Below, piece by piece: positions 19,128 through 28,628 of a stretch of DNA of 64,000 bases. How positions within the stretch are numbered: the first letter of the stretch is position 1; every line of letters begins with the position of its first letter. Origin of the DNA: Limnochorda sp. L945t (GTDB lineage Bacteria > Bacillota > Limnochordia > Limnochordales > Geochordaceae); assembly GCF_035593305.1 (NCBI RefSeq), contig NZ_CP141615.1, forward strand, positions 1,178,001 through 1,242,000, given 5' to 3'. Position numbers and translations under genes: made by a program. Below the pieces are notes generated by a model that saw only the letters and a list, made by a program, of their open reading frames with translations, was not told the DNA's origin and did no database searches.

Positions 19128-20078
19128 TTGGAGGCGCCGGGCGTCGCCGCAGGCGTGCTCAACGTGATCAAGCCGCCCGGGATGACGTCCCACGACGTCG
19201 TCGCCCTGGTGCGCAAGTGGGCGGGCGTGCGCCGGGTGGGCCACGCCGGGACCCTGGATCCCGGAGCAGCGGGCGTGCTGGTCGTCCTGGTGGGCCAGGC
19301 GACCCGCCTCGCCTCTTACCTGCAGGAGGCCGAGAAGGTCTACCGGGCGGAGATGGTCCTCGGCGTCCGCACGGATACCCAGGACGCTTCGGGGCGGACC
19401 CTGGCCGTGGCCGATGCGTTCGAGATCCCGTGGAGCGACGTGGACGCCGCGCTGGCCCGCATGATCGGGACGATCCGGCAGCGCCCTCCGATGGTTTCCG
19501 CCGTGCACCACCAGGGCCGGCGGCTGTACGAGCTGGCGCGCCAGGGCGTCGAGGTCGAACGGCCCGTGCGCACCGTGGAGATCTACGATCTCCAGGTGCA
19601 CAGCATCTGGCCCGAGGACGCCGAACGAGCCACCTTCGGCGCCCGGGTCGTGTTCGACGTCACGTGTTCGGCGGGGACTTACGTGCGCACCCTGTGCGAC
19701 GACGTGGGCCAGAGCCTGGGCTGCGGCGCGCATCTGGGCTTCCTGGTGCGGCTGCGCAGCGGGGCGTTTGGCCTGGATCAGGCCGTGACGCTCGAAGAGC
19801 TCGAAGCGGCGGGCCGCCATCGCCGGCTGGCGGAGTACCTGCTGCCGCTGGACGCCGGGCTGGGCCACCTGCCCCGGGTCTCCCTGGAAGGTGAATCTCT
19901 CCACCGGGCCCGGCACGGCACGGCGGTGGCGTGGCCGCCGGCCGACCCCCGCCCCGCCGGCCTGCGGGCCGGCGAACACGTAAGGCTGTACGATGCGGGG
20001 GATCGCTTCTTCGGGATCGCGCGCTTCACCGTACGCGACGGGAGGCCGTGGCTGGCGCCCGAAATGCTGGTGGGATGA
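19128..20078 (+). CDS. truB: tRNA pseudouridine(55) synthase
   Basis: Converts U55 to pseudouridine in the T-loop of most tRNAs. The N-terminus GVLNVIKPPGMTSHDVV and the catalytic-Asp motif RVGHAGTLDPGAAGVLVV are diagnostic; KVYRAEMVLGVRTDTQDASG and CSAGTYVRTLCDD follow. A C-terminal PUA-like segment is present (316 aa). TTG start with GAGGAGGGTGG about eight bases upstream. Confidence 0.95.
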   Translation: MEAPGVAAGVLNVIKPPGMTSHDVVALVRKWAGVRRVGHAGTLDPGAAGVLVVLVGQATRLASYLQEAEKVYRAEMVLGVRTDTQDASGRTLAVADAFEIPWSDVDAALARMIGTIRQRPPMVSAVHHQGRRLYELARQGVEVERPVRTVEIYDLQVHSIWPEDAERATFGARVVFDVTCSAGTYVRTLCDDVGQSLGCGAHLGFLVRLRSGAFGLDQAVTLEELEAAGRHRRLAEYLLPLDAGLGHLPRVSLEGESLHRARHGTAVAWPPADPRPAGLRAGEHVRLYDAGDRFFGIARFTVRDGRPWLAPEMLVG

Positions 20079-20093
20079 GCAGGGACCCGAAGA

Positions 20094-21068
20094 ATGGAGG
20101 ACGTCCGCACGGTGCGCATCGACTGGTACCCTCCCGAGCCCTCCACCGGTGCGAAGAGTATCGTGGCGATCGGCACGTTCGATGGGGTGCACCTTGGCCA
20201 TCAAGCCATCTTGCGCTCCGCCCGCCGGCTCGCCGAGCGCCTGGAGGCCCGAGCCGTGGCCCTCACCTTCGACCCCCACCCGCGGCTGGTCGTGGCACCG
20301 GACGCGCCGCCTCCCCTTCTGCTCACGCCGCTTTCCGATCGGGTCGCCCTCTTGCGGGAGTACGGTGCGGAAGCCGTGGCGGTGCTGGGATTCGACCGGG
20401 AGGTGGCCGCGCTCGAGCCGGAGACGTTCGTCTCCTCGGTCTTGTGCGCGAGGTTGCAGTGCTCGGGCGTGGTGGCGGGGTTCAACTTCACCTTCGGGCG
20501 GGATCGCAGCGGCACCGCGGCCACGCTCCGGGAGATCGGAGAGAAGCTGGGACTGGTGACCGAGATCGTGCCGCCGGTGCAGCTACAGGGGCAGGCCGTC
20601 TCCTCCAGCTTGATCCGGCAGCTCGTCGAGCGAGGAGAAGTGGAAGGGGCCGGGCAGCTGCTGGGCCGCCCGTATCGAGTGGCCGGAGAGGTGGTGCGGG
20701 GAGAGGGCAGGGGGCGCCAGCTCGGCTATCCCACCGCCAACATCCGGCCCGACCCGGCTCAGCAACTGCCGGGCGACGGGGTCTACCTGGCCCTGCTCGA
20801 CCAGATGCCGGCGCTGGCGGTGGTGAGCACGCGGCCGACCTTCGGGCCGGGGGCCCGGTGGCTGGAGGTGCACGTGGTCGAGGGATCCCCGTCCTTGTAC
20901 GGCAGGCGGTCCGGGGTCGAGTTCCTGCGATTCCTGCGTCCCATCCGGCGCTTTTCCGGCGTCGACGACCTGGTGGCGCAGATCGGGGTCGACCGCGAAC
21001 GGGCCCTGGAGTACTTCGCCTCGGCGACAGAAAAGCGACCTCGGCTTTTGCAGGGTGGTAGCGTGTGA
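20094..21068 (+). CDS. ribF: Bifunctional riboflavin kinase / FAD synthetase
   Basis: Makes FMN from riboflavin, then FAD. N-terminal nucleotidyltransferase domain with [16 protein letters not shown] (HxGH-type), LTFDPHPR and [30 protein letters not shown] links to the C-terminal flavokinase domain with [10 protein letters not shown]. 324 aa, normal. ATG at 20094, 15 bases after truB; truB-ribF adjacency is conserved. Confidence 0.95.
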   Translation: MEDVRTVRIDWYPPEPSTGAKSIVAIGTFDGVHLGHQAILRSARRLAERLEARAVALTFDPHPRLVVAPDAPPPLLLTPLSDRVALLREYGAEAVAVLGFDREVAALEPETFVSSVLCARLQCSGVVAGFNFTFGRDRSGTAATLREIGEKLGLVTEIVPPVQLQGQAVSSSLIRQLVERGEVEGAGQLLGRPYRVAGEVVRGEGRGRQLGYPTANIRPDPAQQLPGDGVYLALLDQMPALAVVSTRPTFGPGARWLEVHVVEGSPSLYGRRSGVEFLRFLRPIRRFSGVDDLVAQIGVDRERALEYFASATEKRPRLLQGGSV

Positions 21069-21204
21069 TAGATTAACGGCGAGACGCGATGACGGCCGGT
21101 ACCCGCCAGGACGGGACGGCCCCCGGCTCGAGCGCGGCGCGCTCCTCCACACCGGGCTTGGGCTGGGGGCGATGGCCGCAGACGTGAGGAGGAAGCATGG
21201 ATTC

Positions 21205-21474
21205 ATGGCACTGACCAAGGAGACCAAGTCCAGCTTGATTTCGCAATTCAGCCGGCACGAGGGGGACACGGGCTCGCCGGAGGTCCAGATCGCGCTGTTG
21301 ACCCAGCGCATCAACGACCTCACCGAGCATCTCAAGGTCCATCGCAAGGATTTCCACAGCCGGCGCGGGCTCTACAAGATGATCGGCCAGCGCAGGGGCC
21401 TGCTGCGATACCTGGAGCGGATCGATGCCCAGCGTTACCGGGCGGTCGTCGAGCGGCTCGGGCTGCGCCACTGA
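21205..21474 (+). CDS. rpsO: 30S ribosomal protein S15
   Basis: 89 aa, exactly the family length. Start [20 protein letters not shown], then [20 protein letters not shown] and the 16S-binding [21 protein letters not shown] at 21205 follows GAGGAGGAAG. The 136-base leader before it (21069-21204) is GC-rich; I see no confident promoter or known S15 autoregulatory fold in it, although S15 leaders are often regulatory. Confidence 0.96.
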   Translation: MALTKETKSSLISQFSRHEGDTGSPEVQIALLTQRINDLTEHLKVHRKDFHSRRGLYKMIGQRRGLLRYLERIDAQRYRAVVERLGLRH

Positions 21475-21496
21475 TCAGGGAGGCTAGGATACCCAC

Positions 21497-23728
21497 ATGT
21501 TTGACGTCCATTCCTACGAAATGGAGCTGGCAGGCCGTCGGCTGCAGCTCGAGACCGGCAAGCTGGCGCGCCAGGCCAACGGGTCGGTCGTGGTGCGCTA
21601 CGGAGACACGGTGTTGCTGGTCACGGCGACGATGTCGCGCCAGCCCCGGGAAGGGATCGACTTCTTCCCGCTGCTGGTCGACTTCGAAGAGCGGATGTAC
21701 GCGGTCGGCAAGATTCCGGGCGGGTGGGGGCGGCGGGAGGGGAAGCCCGGGGACATCGCGATCCTCTCGGCTCGCATGGTGGACCGCCCGATCCGGCCCC
21801 TCTTCCCCGAAGGTTTCCGCAACGACGTGCAGGTCGTGGTCACGACCTTGAGCGTGGACCACGACGCGCCGCCCGACGTGCTCGGCATCATCGGCGCTTC
21901 GGCAGCGCTCACCATCTCCGAGATCCCGTTCCTGGGGCCCGTGGGCGCGGTGCGGATGGGCCTCGTCGACGGCTCGCTCGTGGTCAACCCTACGGCCGAG
22001 CAGGAGAAGGCGAGCCGTCTCCACCTGGTCGTGGCGGGCACGCGCGACGCCATCATGATGGTGGAGGCCGGCGCCGACGAGGTGCCGGAGGACCAGATGC
22101 TCGAGGCCATCATGACGGCCCACGAGGAGATCCGGCGAATCGTCGCGCTCCAGGAGCAGATGCGGGCGGAAGTCGGCAAGCCCAAGGTGGAGGTGCCGCT
22201 GTTCACGCCCGACCCGCAGGTGCAGGCCTGGGTGGAGCAGTACGGCCGGCCCAAGATCGCGGCCGCGGTCAAGAACCCGGACAAGCAGGCCCGGGAAGAG
22301 GCGATCGAGAAGGCCCGGCAAGAGGTCGTCGAACAGTTCGTGGCCGAGCGGGGCGGCGAGGAGCAGGCGGCGCCGCTGCTCAAGGACGTCGAGACCATCC
22401 TCGACAAGCTGCTCAAGGACGAGGTCCGACGCATGATCGCCGAGGACCACGAGCGGCCCGACGGGCGCAAGCTCGACGAGATTCGGCCCATCTGGTGCGA
22501 GGTCGGGGTCTTGCCCAGGGTGCACGGGTCGGGGCTGTTCGTACGGGGCCAGACCCAGGTCCTGACGAGCTGCACGCTCGGGCTCAAGTCGGATGAGCAG
22601 CTCCTCGACGACCTGCGGGAGGAGGACCGCAAGCGCTACATCCACCACTACAACTTCCCGCCCTACAGCGTTGGCGAGGTGCGCCCCATGCGGGCTCCCG
22701 GGCGACGGGAGATCGGGCACGGGGCGCTGGCGGAGCGGGCGCTGTTGCCGGTCATCCCGCCGGAGTCCGAGTTTCCGTACACGATTCGTCTCGTCTCCGA
22801 GGTGCTGGAGTCCAACGGCTCTACCTCGCAGGCGAGCGTCTGCGGCAGCACGCTGGCGCTGATGGACGCCGGCGTGCCCATCCGCAAGCCGGTGGCCGGC
22901 GTGGCCATGGGGCTCGTCAAGTGGGGCGAGCGCTTTGCCATCCTGACCGACATCCAGGGCATCGAGGACGCCCTGGGCGACATGGACTTCAAGGTGGCGG
23001 GCACGGCCGACGGGGTCACGGCGCTGCAGATGGACATCAAGGTACACGGCGTGACCCGGGAGATCCTGCAGCAGGCGCTGGCCCAGGCGAAGGCGGGCCG
23101 GCTCTTCATCCTCGACAAGATGCTCCAGGCCATCGACAAGCCCCGGCCGGAGCTCTCCCCCAGGGCTCCTCGCATCCTGACCCTCGAAATCCCCGTTGAC
23201 AAGATCCGCGACGTCATCGGCCCGGGCGGCAAGATGATCCGGAAGATCATCGAGCAGACCGGCGTAGAGATTGACGTGGAGGACGACGGGCGGGTCTTCA
23301 TCGCCTCCGCCGACGAGGAGAGCGGCAAGAAGGCGGCGGAGATCATCCAAAACCTGGTACGCGACGTGCAGGTGGGGGCCGTCTACCTCGGGAAGGTGAA
23401 GCGGACCACCAGCTTCGGGGCCTTCGTCGAGATCCTGCCCGGCAAGGAGGGCCTCGTCCACATCTCCGAGCTGGCGCCCCAGCGCGTGGGTCGCGTCGAA
23501 GACGTGGTCAACGTCGGCGACGAAGTGCTCGTGAAGGTGACGGAGATCGACCGGCTCGGGCGCATCAACCTGTCGCGCAAGGAAGCGCTGCCCGCAGCCG
23601 AGCGCGAGGCCGGGGCCATCGATGGCCGCACCACGCGGCCCGAGCCCGACCGGCGCGGCCGGGACGCCCGGGACGCCAGAGGTGGCCTGAGGCGCCCGGG
23701 TGGGCGGAGAGGCGGCTTTCGGGAGTAA
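21497..23728 (+). CDS. pnp: Polynucleotide phosphorylase
   Basis: 3'-5' phosphorolytic exoribonuclease and degradosome component. Two RNase PH-like domains (about 1-145, with [17 protein letters not shown], and about 315-540, with [13 protein letters not shown] and the [20 protein letters not shown] active-site region), a helical linker, KH ([16 protein letters not shown], about 575) and S1 ([20 protein letters not shown]) domains. The tail after about 700 is Arg/Gly-rich, an RNA-binding character. 743 aa. GGGAGG precedes the ATG. rpsO-pnp order is near universal. Confidence 0.97.
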   Translation: MFDVHSYEMELAGRRLQLETGKLARQANGSVVVRYGDTVLLVTATMSRQPREGIDFFPLLVDFEERMYAVGKIPGGWGRREGKPGDIAILSARMVDRPIRPLFPEGFRNDVQVVVTTLSVDHDAPPDVLGIIGASAALTISEIPFLGPVGAVRMGLVDGSLVVNPTAEQEKASRLHLVVAGTRDAIMMVEAGADEVPEDQMLEAIMTAHEEIRRIVALQEQMRAEVGKPKVEVPLFTPDPQVQAWVEQYGRPKIAAAVKNPDKQAREEAIEKARQEVVEQFVAERGGEEQAAPLLKDVETILDKLLKDEVRRMIAEDHERPDGRKLDEIRPIWCEVGVLPRVHGSGLFVRGQTQVLTSCTLGLKSDEQLLDDLREEDRKRYIHHYNFPPYSVGEVRPMRAPGRREIGHGALAERALLPVIPPESEFPYTIRLVSEVLESNGSTSQASVCGSTLALMDAGVPIRKPVAGVAMGLVKWGERFAILTDIQGIEDALGDMDFKVAGTADGVTALQMDIKVHGVTREILQQALAQAKAGRLFILDKMLQAIDKPRPELSPRAPRILTLEIPVDKIRDVIGPGGKMIRKIIEQTGVEIDVEDDGRVFIASADEESGKKAAEIIQNLVRDVQVGAVYLGKVKRTTSFGAFVEILPGKEGLVHISELAPQRVGRVEDVVNVGDEVLVKVTEIDRLGRINLSRKEALPAAEREAGAIDGRTTRPEPDRRGRDARDARGGLRRPGGRRGGFRE

Positions 23729-23733
23729 TCGAC

Positions 23734-23753
23734 CCGCCGGAGCGAGCCGGCGG
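23734..23753 (+). other. Hairpin after pnp
   Basis: CCGCCGG (23734-23740) and CCGGCGG (23747-23753) form a perfect 7-bp stem with a 6-nt loop five bases after the pnp stop. No U-run follows, so it is more likely an mRNA 3'-end stabiliser or a weak pause than an intrinsic terminator. Confidence 0.4.
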
Positions 23754-23776
23754 CATGCCCGCCCGTCGAAAACGCG

Positions 23777-24970
23777 GTGATCGAGCTACGAGTAGGGGTC
23801 GTCCATCAGGTCGTCGGGCGGGACGGCGACCGGGTCGACCTGGTGGTGCGTATCGACGGGCAAGGGGCTGCGCCGTCCGACGAGCCGGGGTTTTACCCGG
23901 CGTATGCCCTGACACAACTGGGGTACGGCGGCTGGTATCCGGGACAACGGGTCCTGGTCAACACCTCGGCCGTCTCCCTTTCCCTCGGGAGCGGGGGCTA
24001 CCATGTCGTGGTAGCTCCCCTGGATCCGCCCCGGCCGCCGGGCGATTGGCGGACGCCTGCGCTGCGGCGGCGGCTTCACGGGCACATCGTCAAGCTCCGC
24101 TACACCCCGCTGCAGACGGTCGTGCGGGCGGCCGAAGAGCCCGGTAGCCCCTACCACCGGGCTCTTCGCCGGGTGACGCGCATCGACGGTTTGCCGGTGG
24201 CGGTCCTGGCCCTGCATGGGATGCTCACGCCTCTCGTGGCCGCGTTGCGGTGGGCCTGGGGCGAGGAGCGGCGTCCCCGGGTGGCCTACGTCATGACCGA
24301 TGCCACGTCGCTCGCTGCCGCCTCGATGCGTACCCTGGGGCAGGTCCGGCGCGCCCGCCTGATCGATCTCCTCATCACCGCCGGGCAGGCCCTAGGAGGG
24401 GACCTGGAGGCCGTGCACCCGGCCAGCGCGCTGGCCGTGGCCAGGCTTGCCGGATGCGACGTCGCCCTCGTCGGACCGGGGCCCGGCACCGTGGGTACGG
24501 CCACTCCCCTCGGCACCACCGCCCTCGAGCAGGCGTACCTCGCCGACCTGGTCACAGCCCTGGGCGGCACGGCCGTGGTGCCCCTGCGCATTTCCCAGGC
24601 CGACGCCCGGGTGCGGCATCGGGGAGTGAGCCATCATGACCGGATCGCCTTGGGGCAGCTTGCCGGCCGTCCTGCCACCGTGGTGCTGCCGGCCCGCTTG
24701 CCCCGCGCGCTACGCCGCCTCGTAGTAGGGCAGCTCGCCGCCGCGGGCATCCTGCGCCGCCACCGGGTGGTGCAGGCCGACCCCCTCCCGGCTCGACCCG
24801 CGCTCGAGCGGTTGCCTTTCGTGCCACGCACCATGGGCCGGGACCCGGCGGCCGATCCGGCCTTCTTCGATGGCTGTCTGGCGGCGGGGATGGTGCTGGC
24901 GCGCCTGTCGGCAGCGCGCGCCGGCGACTCGGGGGCCGTCCGAGCCGGCCGGATGGGGTGGCGCGAGTGA
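23777..24970 (+). CDS. DUF3866 family protein
   Basis: 397-aa soluble-looking protein matching the DUF3866 pattern: GHIVKLRYTPLQTVVRAAEE, a central AYVMTDATSLAAASMRTLG, VALVGPGPGTVGTATPLGTT and RHRGVSHHDRIALG with an HH pair. The family is found mainly in spore-formers and actinobacteria and has no established biochemical function. A glycine-rich loop (GPGPGTVGTAT) suggests binding of a phosphate or nucleotide-like ligand; that is inference. GTG at 23777; the 3' end overlaps the spoIIM start by four bases (GTGA), so it may be co-expressed with sporulation genes. Confidence 0.75.
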   Translation: MIELRVGVVHQVVGRDGDRVDLVVRIDGQGAAPSDEPGFYPAYALTQLGYGGWYPGQRVLVNTSAVSLSLGSGGYHVVVAPLDPPRPPGDWRTPALRRRLHGHIVKLRYTPLQTVVRAAEEPGSPYHRALRRVTRIDGLPVAVLALHGMLTPLVAALRWAWGEERRPRVAYVMTDATSLAAASMRTLGQVRRARLIDLLITAGQALGGDLEAVHPASALAVARLAGCDVALVGPGPGTVGTATPLGTTALEQAYLADLVTALGGTAVVPLRISQADARVRHRGVSHHDRIALGQLAGRPATVVLPARLPRALRRLVVGQLAAAGILRRHRVVQADPLPARPALERLPFVPRTMGRDPAADPAFFDGCLAAGMVLARLSAARAGDSGAVRAGRMGWRE

Positions 24971-25599
24971 GCGCGCAGCCGGCCCTGTGGGGCGCGGCGT
25001 CGGTTTCGCTGCAGCGGCGATGGGCGGTCTACCTGGCGGCCGGCCTGGCCGCCTTCGCTTTCGGCGTCGGAGTGCGCCACGCGCTGGGCCATCCCGGCGC
25101 CCAGGGCCTGTCGCCGGGGGCTTACGTGCTCGCGATGTGGCCGGCGCAGGCTCCCGCCTGGCAGGCGTTCCTCGGGGAGCTCGGAAGACAGCTCCTGTGG
25201 GGGCCCGGGCTCGCCTGGGCGCTCGGGTTCACCGTGTTCGCCTCGCCCCTGGCTCTCCTGGCGCCGCTGGTGCGAGGCTACATGTTGGGTAGCGCCCTCA
25301 CCTGGGCCCTGGCGGGGTGGGGACGGGATGGGCTCGTCACGGTGGCCCTGACCCTGCTTCCCCTGCAGCTCTGCCTCACCCTGGCGGCCACGCGCGCGGC
25401 CGCCGGCGCCACGGAGTTCGGCCTCGTCGTTGCCCGGTCCATGCTGGGCGTCGCCTCGCACGAACTTCCCGGCGCGTTCGCCACCTACCTGCGCCTGGGC
25501 CTGCGAGTCCTGCTCCTGGCCGCGGCGGGTGCCGCCCTGGCTCTTCTGGGGGCTGGCTGGTTGCGCGGGTGGTTGGCAGCTCCCCCGGCAGGGCTATAA
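24967..25599 (+). CDS. spoIIM: Stage II sporulation protein M
   Basis: 210-aa membrane protein with about five hydrophobic segments (AVYLAAGLAAFAFGVGV, LAWALGFTVFASPLALLAPL, GYMLGSALTWALAGWG, and two near the end). In Bacillus SpoIIM forms the DMP engulfment complex with SpoIID and SpoIIP, which remodels septal peptidoglycan. Call rests on topology plus gene order (DUF3866-spoIIM-deoB-dacF-spoIIA); primary-sequence similarity is weak by eye. GTG at 24967 in a GTGA overlap; GTG at 24958 also possible. The 3' end carries a promoter for deoB. Confidence 0.75.
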   Translation: MSAQPALWGAASVSLQRRWAVYLAAGLAAFAFGVGVRHALGHPGAQGLSPGAYVLAMWPAQAPAWQAFLGELGRQLLWGPGLAWALGFTVFASPLALLAPLVRGYMLGSALTWALAGWGRDGLVTVALTLLPLQLCLTLAATRAAAGATEFGLVVARSMLGVASHELPGAFATYLRLGLRVLLLAAAGAALALLGAGWLRGWLAAPPAGL

Positions 25600-25600
25600 T
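25573..25600 (+). promoter_or_regulatory. Sigma-A promoter for deoB
   Basis: TTGGCA (25573-25578) and a perfect TATAAT (25595-25600), 16-base spacer, overlapping the last codons of spoIIM. AGGAGG follows at 25606-25611, so the transcript would have a leader of about 17 bases. Confidence 0.65.
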
Positions 25601-25623
25601 GCCCCAGGAGGCGTCAACAGCCC

Positions 25624-26838
25624 GTGCAACCCAAGACCGCGCCCGTCGACCGCATTTGCCTCATCGTGCTCGATAGCGTGGGCATCGGAGAGCTCCCGGA
25701 CGCTGCGCGCTTCGGCGACGAAGGGAGCCATACCCTGCGCCACACCGCCCAGGCTGTGGGTGGACTTCGCCTGCCGCACCTGGAGAGGCTGGGGCTGGGG
25801 TGCATCGACGAAATCCCGGGAGTGGCGTGCGCCGGGCGGCCGGCCGCGGCCTACGGCAAGATGGCCGAGCGCTCCGCCGGCAAAGACACCACCACCGGCC
25901 ACTGGGAGCTGACCGGCGTCGTGCTCGACCGTCCTTTCCCCACGTATCCCGAGGGATTTCCGCCCGAGGTCATCGAGGCGTTCGAGCGGGCCATCGGGCG
26001 CCGGGTGCTCGGCAATCGCCCGGCCTCCGGCACCGTGATCATCGAAGAGCTGGGCGAGGAGCACTTGCGTACGGGGAGGCCCATCGTCTACACGTCGGCG
26101 GACAGCGTGTTTCAGATCGCCGCCCACGAGTCGGTCATCCCGGTGCCGGAGCTGTACCGCATGTGCGAGGTCGCCCGGGGCATCCTGACCGGGCCCCATG
26201 CGGTGGGAAGGGTCATCGCGCGGCCCTTCGAGGGGACTCCCGGCTCCTTCCGCCGCACGCCCCGGCGTCGAGACTTCAGCCTGCCGCCTCCCCGCCCCAC
26301 GCTGCTCGATCGAGTCCGGGAGGCCGGGCTGGGCGTGTGGGCCGTGGGCAAGATCGAGGACATCTTCGCAGGGCGGGGTATCGAAGAGGCCATCCATACC
26401 CGCGACAACATGGAGGGCGTGGACGCGACTCTCGCCTTCCTCGACCGGACCCGGGGCCGGCGTGGGCTCGTCATGACCAACCTGGTCGACTTCGACATGC
26501 TGTGGGGGCACCGCAACGACGCCGAGGGCTACGCCCGGGGGCTGGAGGCGTTCGACCGGCGGCTGCCCGAGATCCTGGATCGCATCGGACGGCGCGACGT
26601 GCTGGTCATCACCGCCGACCACGGGTGCGATCCGACGACTCCCAGCACGGACCATTCCCGGGAGTACGTGCCGCTGTTGGTGTGGGGCCCGGCGCTGCGG
26701 GCGGGTGTCCCGCTCGGAGTGCGGCGAACCTTCGCCGATCTCGCCAGCACCGCGGCCGCCATGCTGGGGATCGATGGGAGCTTCGACGCCGGCGAGAGCT
26801 TCCTGGCGAGCCTTCTGCCGGACGGGCCGCGCGCCTAG
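25624..26838 (+). CDS. deoB: Phosphopentomutase
   Basis: Interconverts (deoxy)ribose 1- and 5-phosphates in nucleoside salvage. Alkaline-phosphatase-superfamily fold: metal motif [14 protein letters not shown] at the start, [15 protein letters not shown] with the phospho-accepting Thr, and the second metal cluster [20 protein letters not shown]. 404 aa, close to the usual 390-395. GTG start, AGGAGG 12 bases upstream. In Bacillus drm sits between xerD and pupG near dacF; neither neighbour is present here. Confidence 0.95.
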   Translation: MQPKTAPVDRICLIVLDSVGIGELPDAARFGDEGSHTLRHTAQAVGGLRLPHLERLGLGCIDEIPGVACAGRPAAAYGKMAERSAGKDTTTGHWELTGVVLDRPFPTYPEGFPPEVIEAFERAIGRRVLGNRPASGTVIIEELGEEHLRTGRPIVYTSADSVFQIAAHESVIPVPELYRMCEVARGILTGPHAVGRVIARPFEGTPGSFRRTPRRRDFSLPPPRPTLLDRVREAGLGVWAVGKIEDIFAGRGIEEAIHTRDNMEGVDATLAFLDRTRGRRGLVMTNLVDFDMLWGHRNDAEGYARGLEAFDRRLPEILDRIGRRDVLVITADHGCDPTTPSTDHSREYVPLLVWGPALRAGVPLGVRRTFADLASTAAAMLGIDGSFDAGESFLASLLPDGPRA

Positions 26839-26956
26839 GCATCCTTTTCCCATGGGCCGGCGGTTCTAGCCGTGTCAAGCCCGATCATAGGGTCCCTATT
26901 GCACGACCTCCCGTTGGCGGGGGTGGGGCCCTCTGGTCAGGCGGCTTGCCACAGCG

Positions 26957-28198
26957 TTGGCCATCATGGCCGGGATCGTGGCCGTGTGGGTGGTCTGGGT
27001 ATCGAGGATGCCCGGGCCAGGAGGGCTTCCGGCCACTTCGGTGGCGCCGCCGGCCGCGCCCGACCTGAAGCTCACGTCGAAGGCCGCGGTCTTGATGGAC
27101 GCCGCCAGCGGCCAGGTCCTGTACGAGCTCCATCCGGACGAGGCGCTGCCGCCGGCGAGCGTGACCAAGATCATGACGCTCATGCTGGCGCTCGAGGCGG
27201 TCCAGGACGGCCGGGTGCGCATGACCGACGAGGTGGTGGCGTCGGATCACGCCGCTTCCATGGGCGGGAGCCAGATCTGGCTGGAGCCGGGCGAGCGGAT
27301 GAGCCTGCGGGACCTGCTCTACGCCATCGGGGTCGGCAGCGCCAACGACGCGGCCGTAGCCGTGGCCGAGCACCTGGCGGGTTCGGAGCCCGCTTTCGTC
27401 GAGATGATGAACCAGCGGGCCAGGCAGCTCGGCATGAAGCACACGCACTTCGCCAACTCCACCGGCCTGCCTCCCCAGGAGACGGGGGATCCCGGGCCCC
27501 ACGTCGCCAGCGCCCGGGATCTCGCGATCCTCTCCCGCCAGGCCATCCAGACCCCAGGCCTGCTCGACTTCGTCTCCACGTGGGAGTACACCATGCGCCA
27601 CAACAGCATCAAGAAGCCGGTCCTGTACAACTTCAACCGCTTGCTCAAGCGCTACCCCGGCGTCGACGGGCTCAAGACGGGGATGACCAGCGAGGCCGGG
27701 TACTGCGTCGCTGCCACGTCGGTCCGGGATCACCTGCGCCTCATCGCCGTCACCATGGGAGCGCCGACGGCCAAGGACCGAGATGCGGACGTGCGCGCGC
27801 TGTTCGACTGGGGTTTCCGCCGGTACGAGGCTCGCCGGCTGGCCTCGAAGGGCGACGTGGTGGGCCAGGCCGAGGTCGTGCGGGGCGACCCCATGTGGGT
27901 GCCGCTCGTCCTGGCCCAGGACGCGTTCATGACCGTCGAGCGGGGAAGCCGCCTCACCGTCCGGCAGGAGGCGGAGCTCCCCGGGATCCTGGTCGCTCCC
28001 CTCGCAGCCGACGCCCGGGTCGGAACGGTGCGCATCCTGGACCAGACGACCGGATCGGTGCTCGCCGAGGTGCCCGTTCAGGTGACACAGACAGTCGGCA
28101 TCGCATCCTGGAGCGACCTCGTGGGCCGCCAGGTCCGGAGCTTTGTCCAGGCATGGATTCCTGTCGAGAGGAAACCGGCACCGCGCGAGCCGAAGTAA
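26957..28198 (+). CDS. dacF: D-alanyl-D-alanine carboxypeptidase, DacF type (low-mass PBP)
   Basis: Serine peptidase that trims the terminal D-Ala of peptidoglycan stem peptides. Catalytic triad motifs are intact: SVTK (about residues 69-72), SAN in GVGSANDAA, and KTG in DGLKTGMTSEAGYC; a PBP5_C-like beta domain follows. The N-terminal hydrophobic stretch IMAGIVAVWVVWV is a signal anchor or peptide. The annotated TTG has no good ribosome site; an in-frame CTG at 26933 would add VRRLATA ahead of the hydrophobic core and lies just after GGGGGTGGGG. Upstream of spoIIAA as in Bacillus. Confidence 0.9.
   Translation: MAIMAGIVAVWVVWVSRMPGPGGLPATSVAPPAAPDLKLTSKAAVLMDAASGQVLYELHPDEALPPASVTKIMTLMLALEAVQDGRVRMTDEVVASDHAASMGGSQIWLEPGERMSLRDLLYAIGVGSANDAAVAVAEHLAGSEPAFVEMMNQRARQLGMKHTHFANSTGLPPQETGDPGPHVASARDLAILSRQAIQTPGLLDFVSTWEYTMRHNSIKKPVLYNFNRLLKRYPGVDGLKTGMTSEAGYCVAATSVRDHLRLIAVTMGAPTAKDRDADVRALFDWGFRRYEARRLASKGDVVGQAEVVRGDPMWVPLVLAQDAFMTVERGSRLTVRQEAELPGILVAPLAADARVGTVRILDQTTGSVLAEVPVQVTQTVGIASWSDLVGRQVRSFVQAWIPVERKPAPREPK
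28162..28197 (+). promoter_or_regulatory. Candidate SigH promoter with Spo0A-box-like site ahead of spoIIAA
   Basis: Within the end of dacF: AGAGGAAAC (28167-28175) matches the SigH -35 consensus RNAGGAAWW at 8 of 9, and GCCGAAGTA (28189-28197) matches RNNGAATWW at 8 of 9, with a 13-base spacer (11-12 is usual). TGTCGAG (28162-28168) matches the 0A-box TGTCGAA at 6 of 7 and overlaps the -35. In Bacillus the spoIIA operon is driven by SigH and Spo0A. Confidence 0.5.
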
Positions 28199-28235
28199 GC
28201 CGCCGATTCCGTTTCGGCGGGGAGGCCCATCGCGC

Positions 28236-28628
28236 TTGTCGGTCAACGTGCAACTGCAGCGAAACGGACCCGTGCTGGTCGCCCGGGTCGCCGGAGAGCT
28301 GGACATGGCCTCGGCGGCCCAGCTGCGCGACCCCATCGAGCAAGCCTGGAACGCGGACGAGCGCCTGCGCCACGTGCTCATCAACCTCAAGGCGTTGACC
28401 TTTCTCGACAGCACCGGGATCGCCGTCATCCTCGGGCGCTACCGCGCGGCCGCGGGCAGGGGCGGCCGCCTGGGCGTGGCCGAGCCCAGCGTGCGGGTGC
28501 GCCGCATGCTGGAGATCAGCGGCGCCATGCGCTTCGTGGAGGTCTTCGACACAGAGGCCGACGCGTTACGCCGGATGTTGCCGAAATCGGCCGGGCAGTC
28601 CCGCGGGCGGAGGAGGCGGCGCGCATGA
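28236..28628 (+). CDS. spoIIAA: Anti-sigma F factor antagonist SpoIIAA
   Basis: 130-aa STAS-domain protein. When unphosphorylated it displaces SigF from SpoIIAB in the forespore. The phosphorylation site is in FLDSTGIAVILGRY, Ser59 (Bacillus Ser58); VARVAGELDMASAAQLRDPI and LINLKALTFLDS are family-typical. TTG start at 28236 with GGGGAGG ten bases upstream and the candidate SigH promoter 40-70 bases upstream. Slight basic C-terminal tail (RGRRRRRA). Overlaps spoIIAB by four bases. Confidence 0.92.
   Translation: MSVNVQLQRNGPVLVARVAGELDMASAAQLRDPIEQAWNADERLRHVLINLKALTFLDSTGIAVILGRYRAAAGRGGRLGVAEPSVRVRRMLEISGAMRFVEVFDTEADALRRMLPKSAGQSRGRRRRRA

Noticed and set aside
21020-21204. A promoter for rpsO near TTGCAG / GATAGATT
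   Set aside because: Spacing is off by two or more bases for every -10 candidate; rpsO may be read from upstream.
26872-28398. A 508-codon plus-strand frame overlapping dacF
   Set aside because: Composition is the Arg/Gly/Pro mixture of a shifted frame; dacF has all three penicillin-binding motifs in its own frame.
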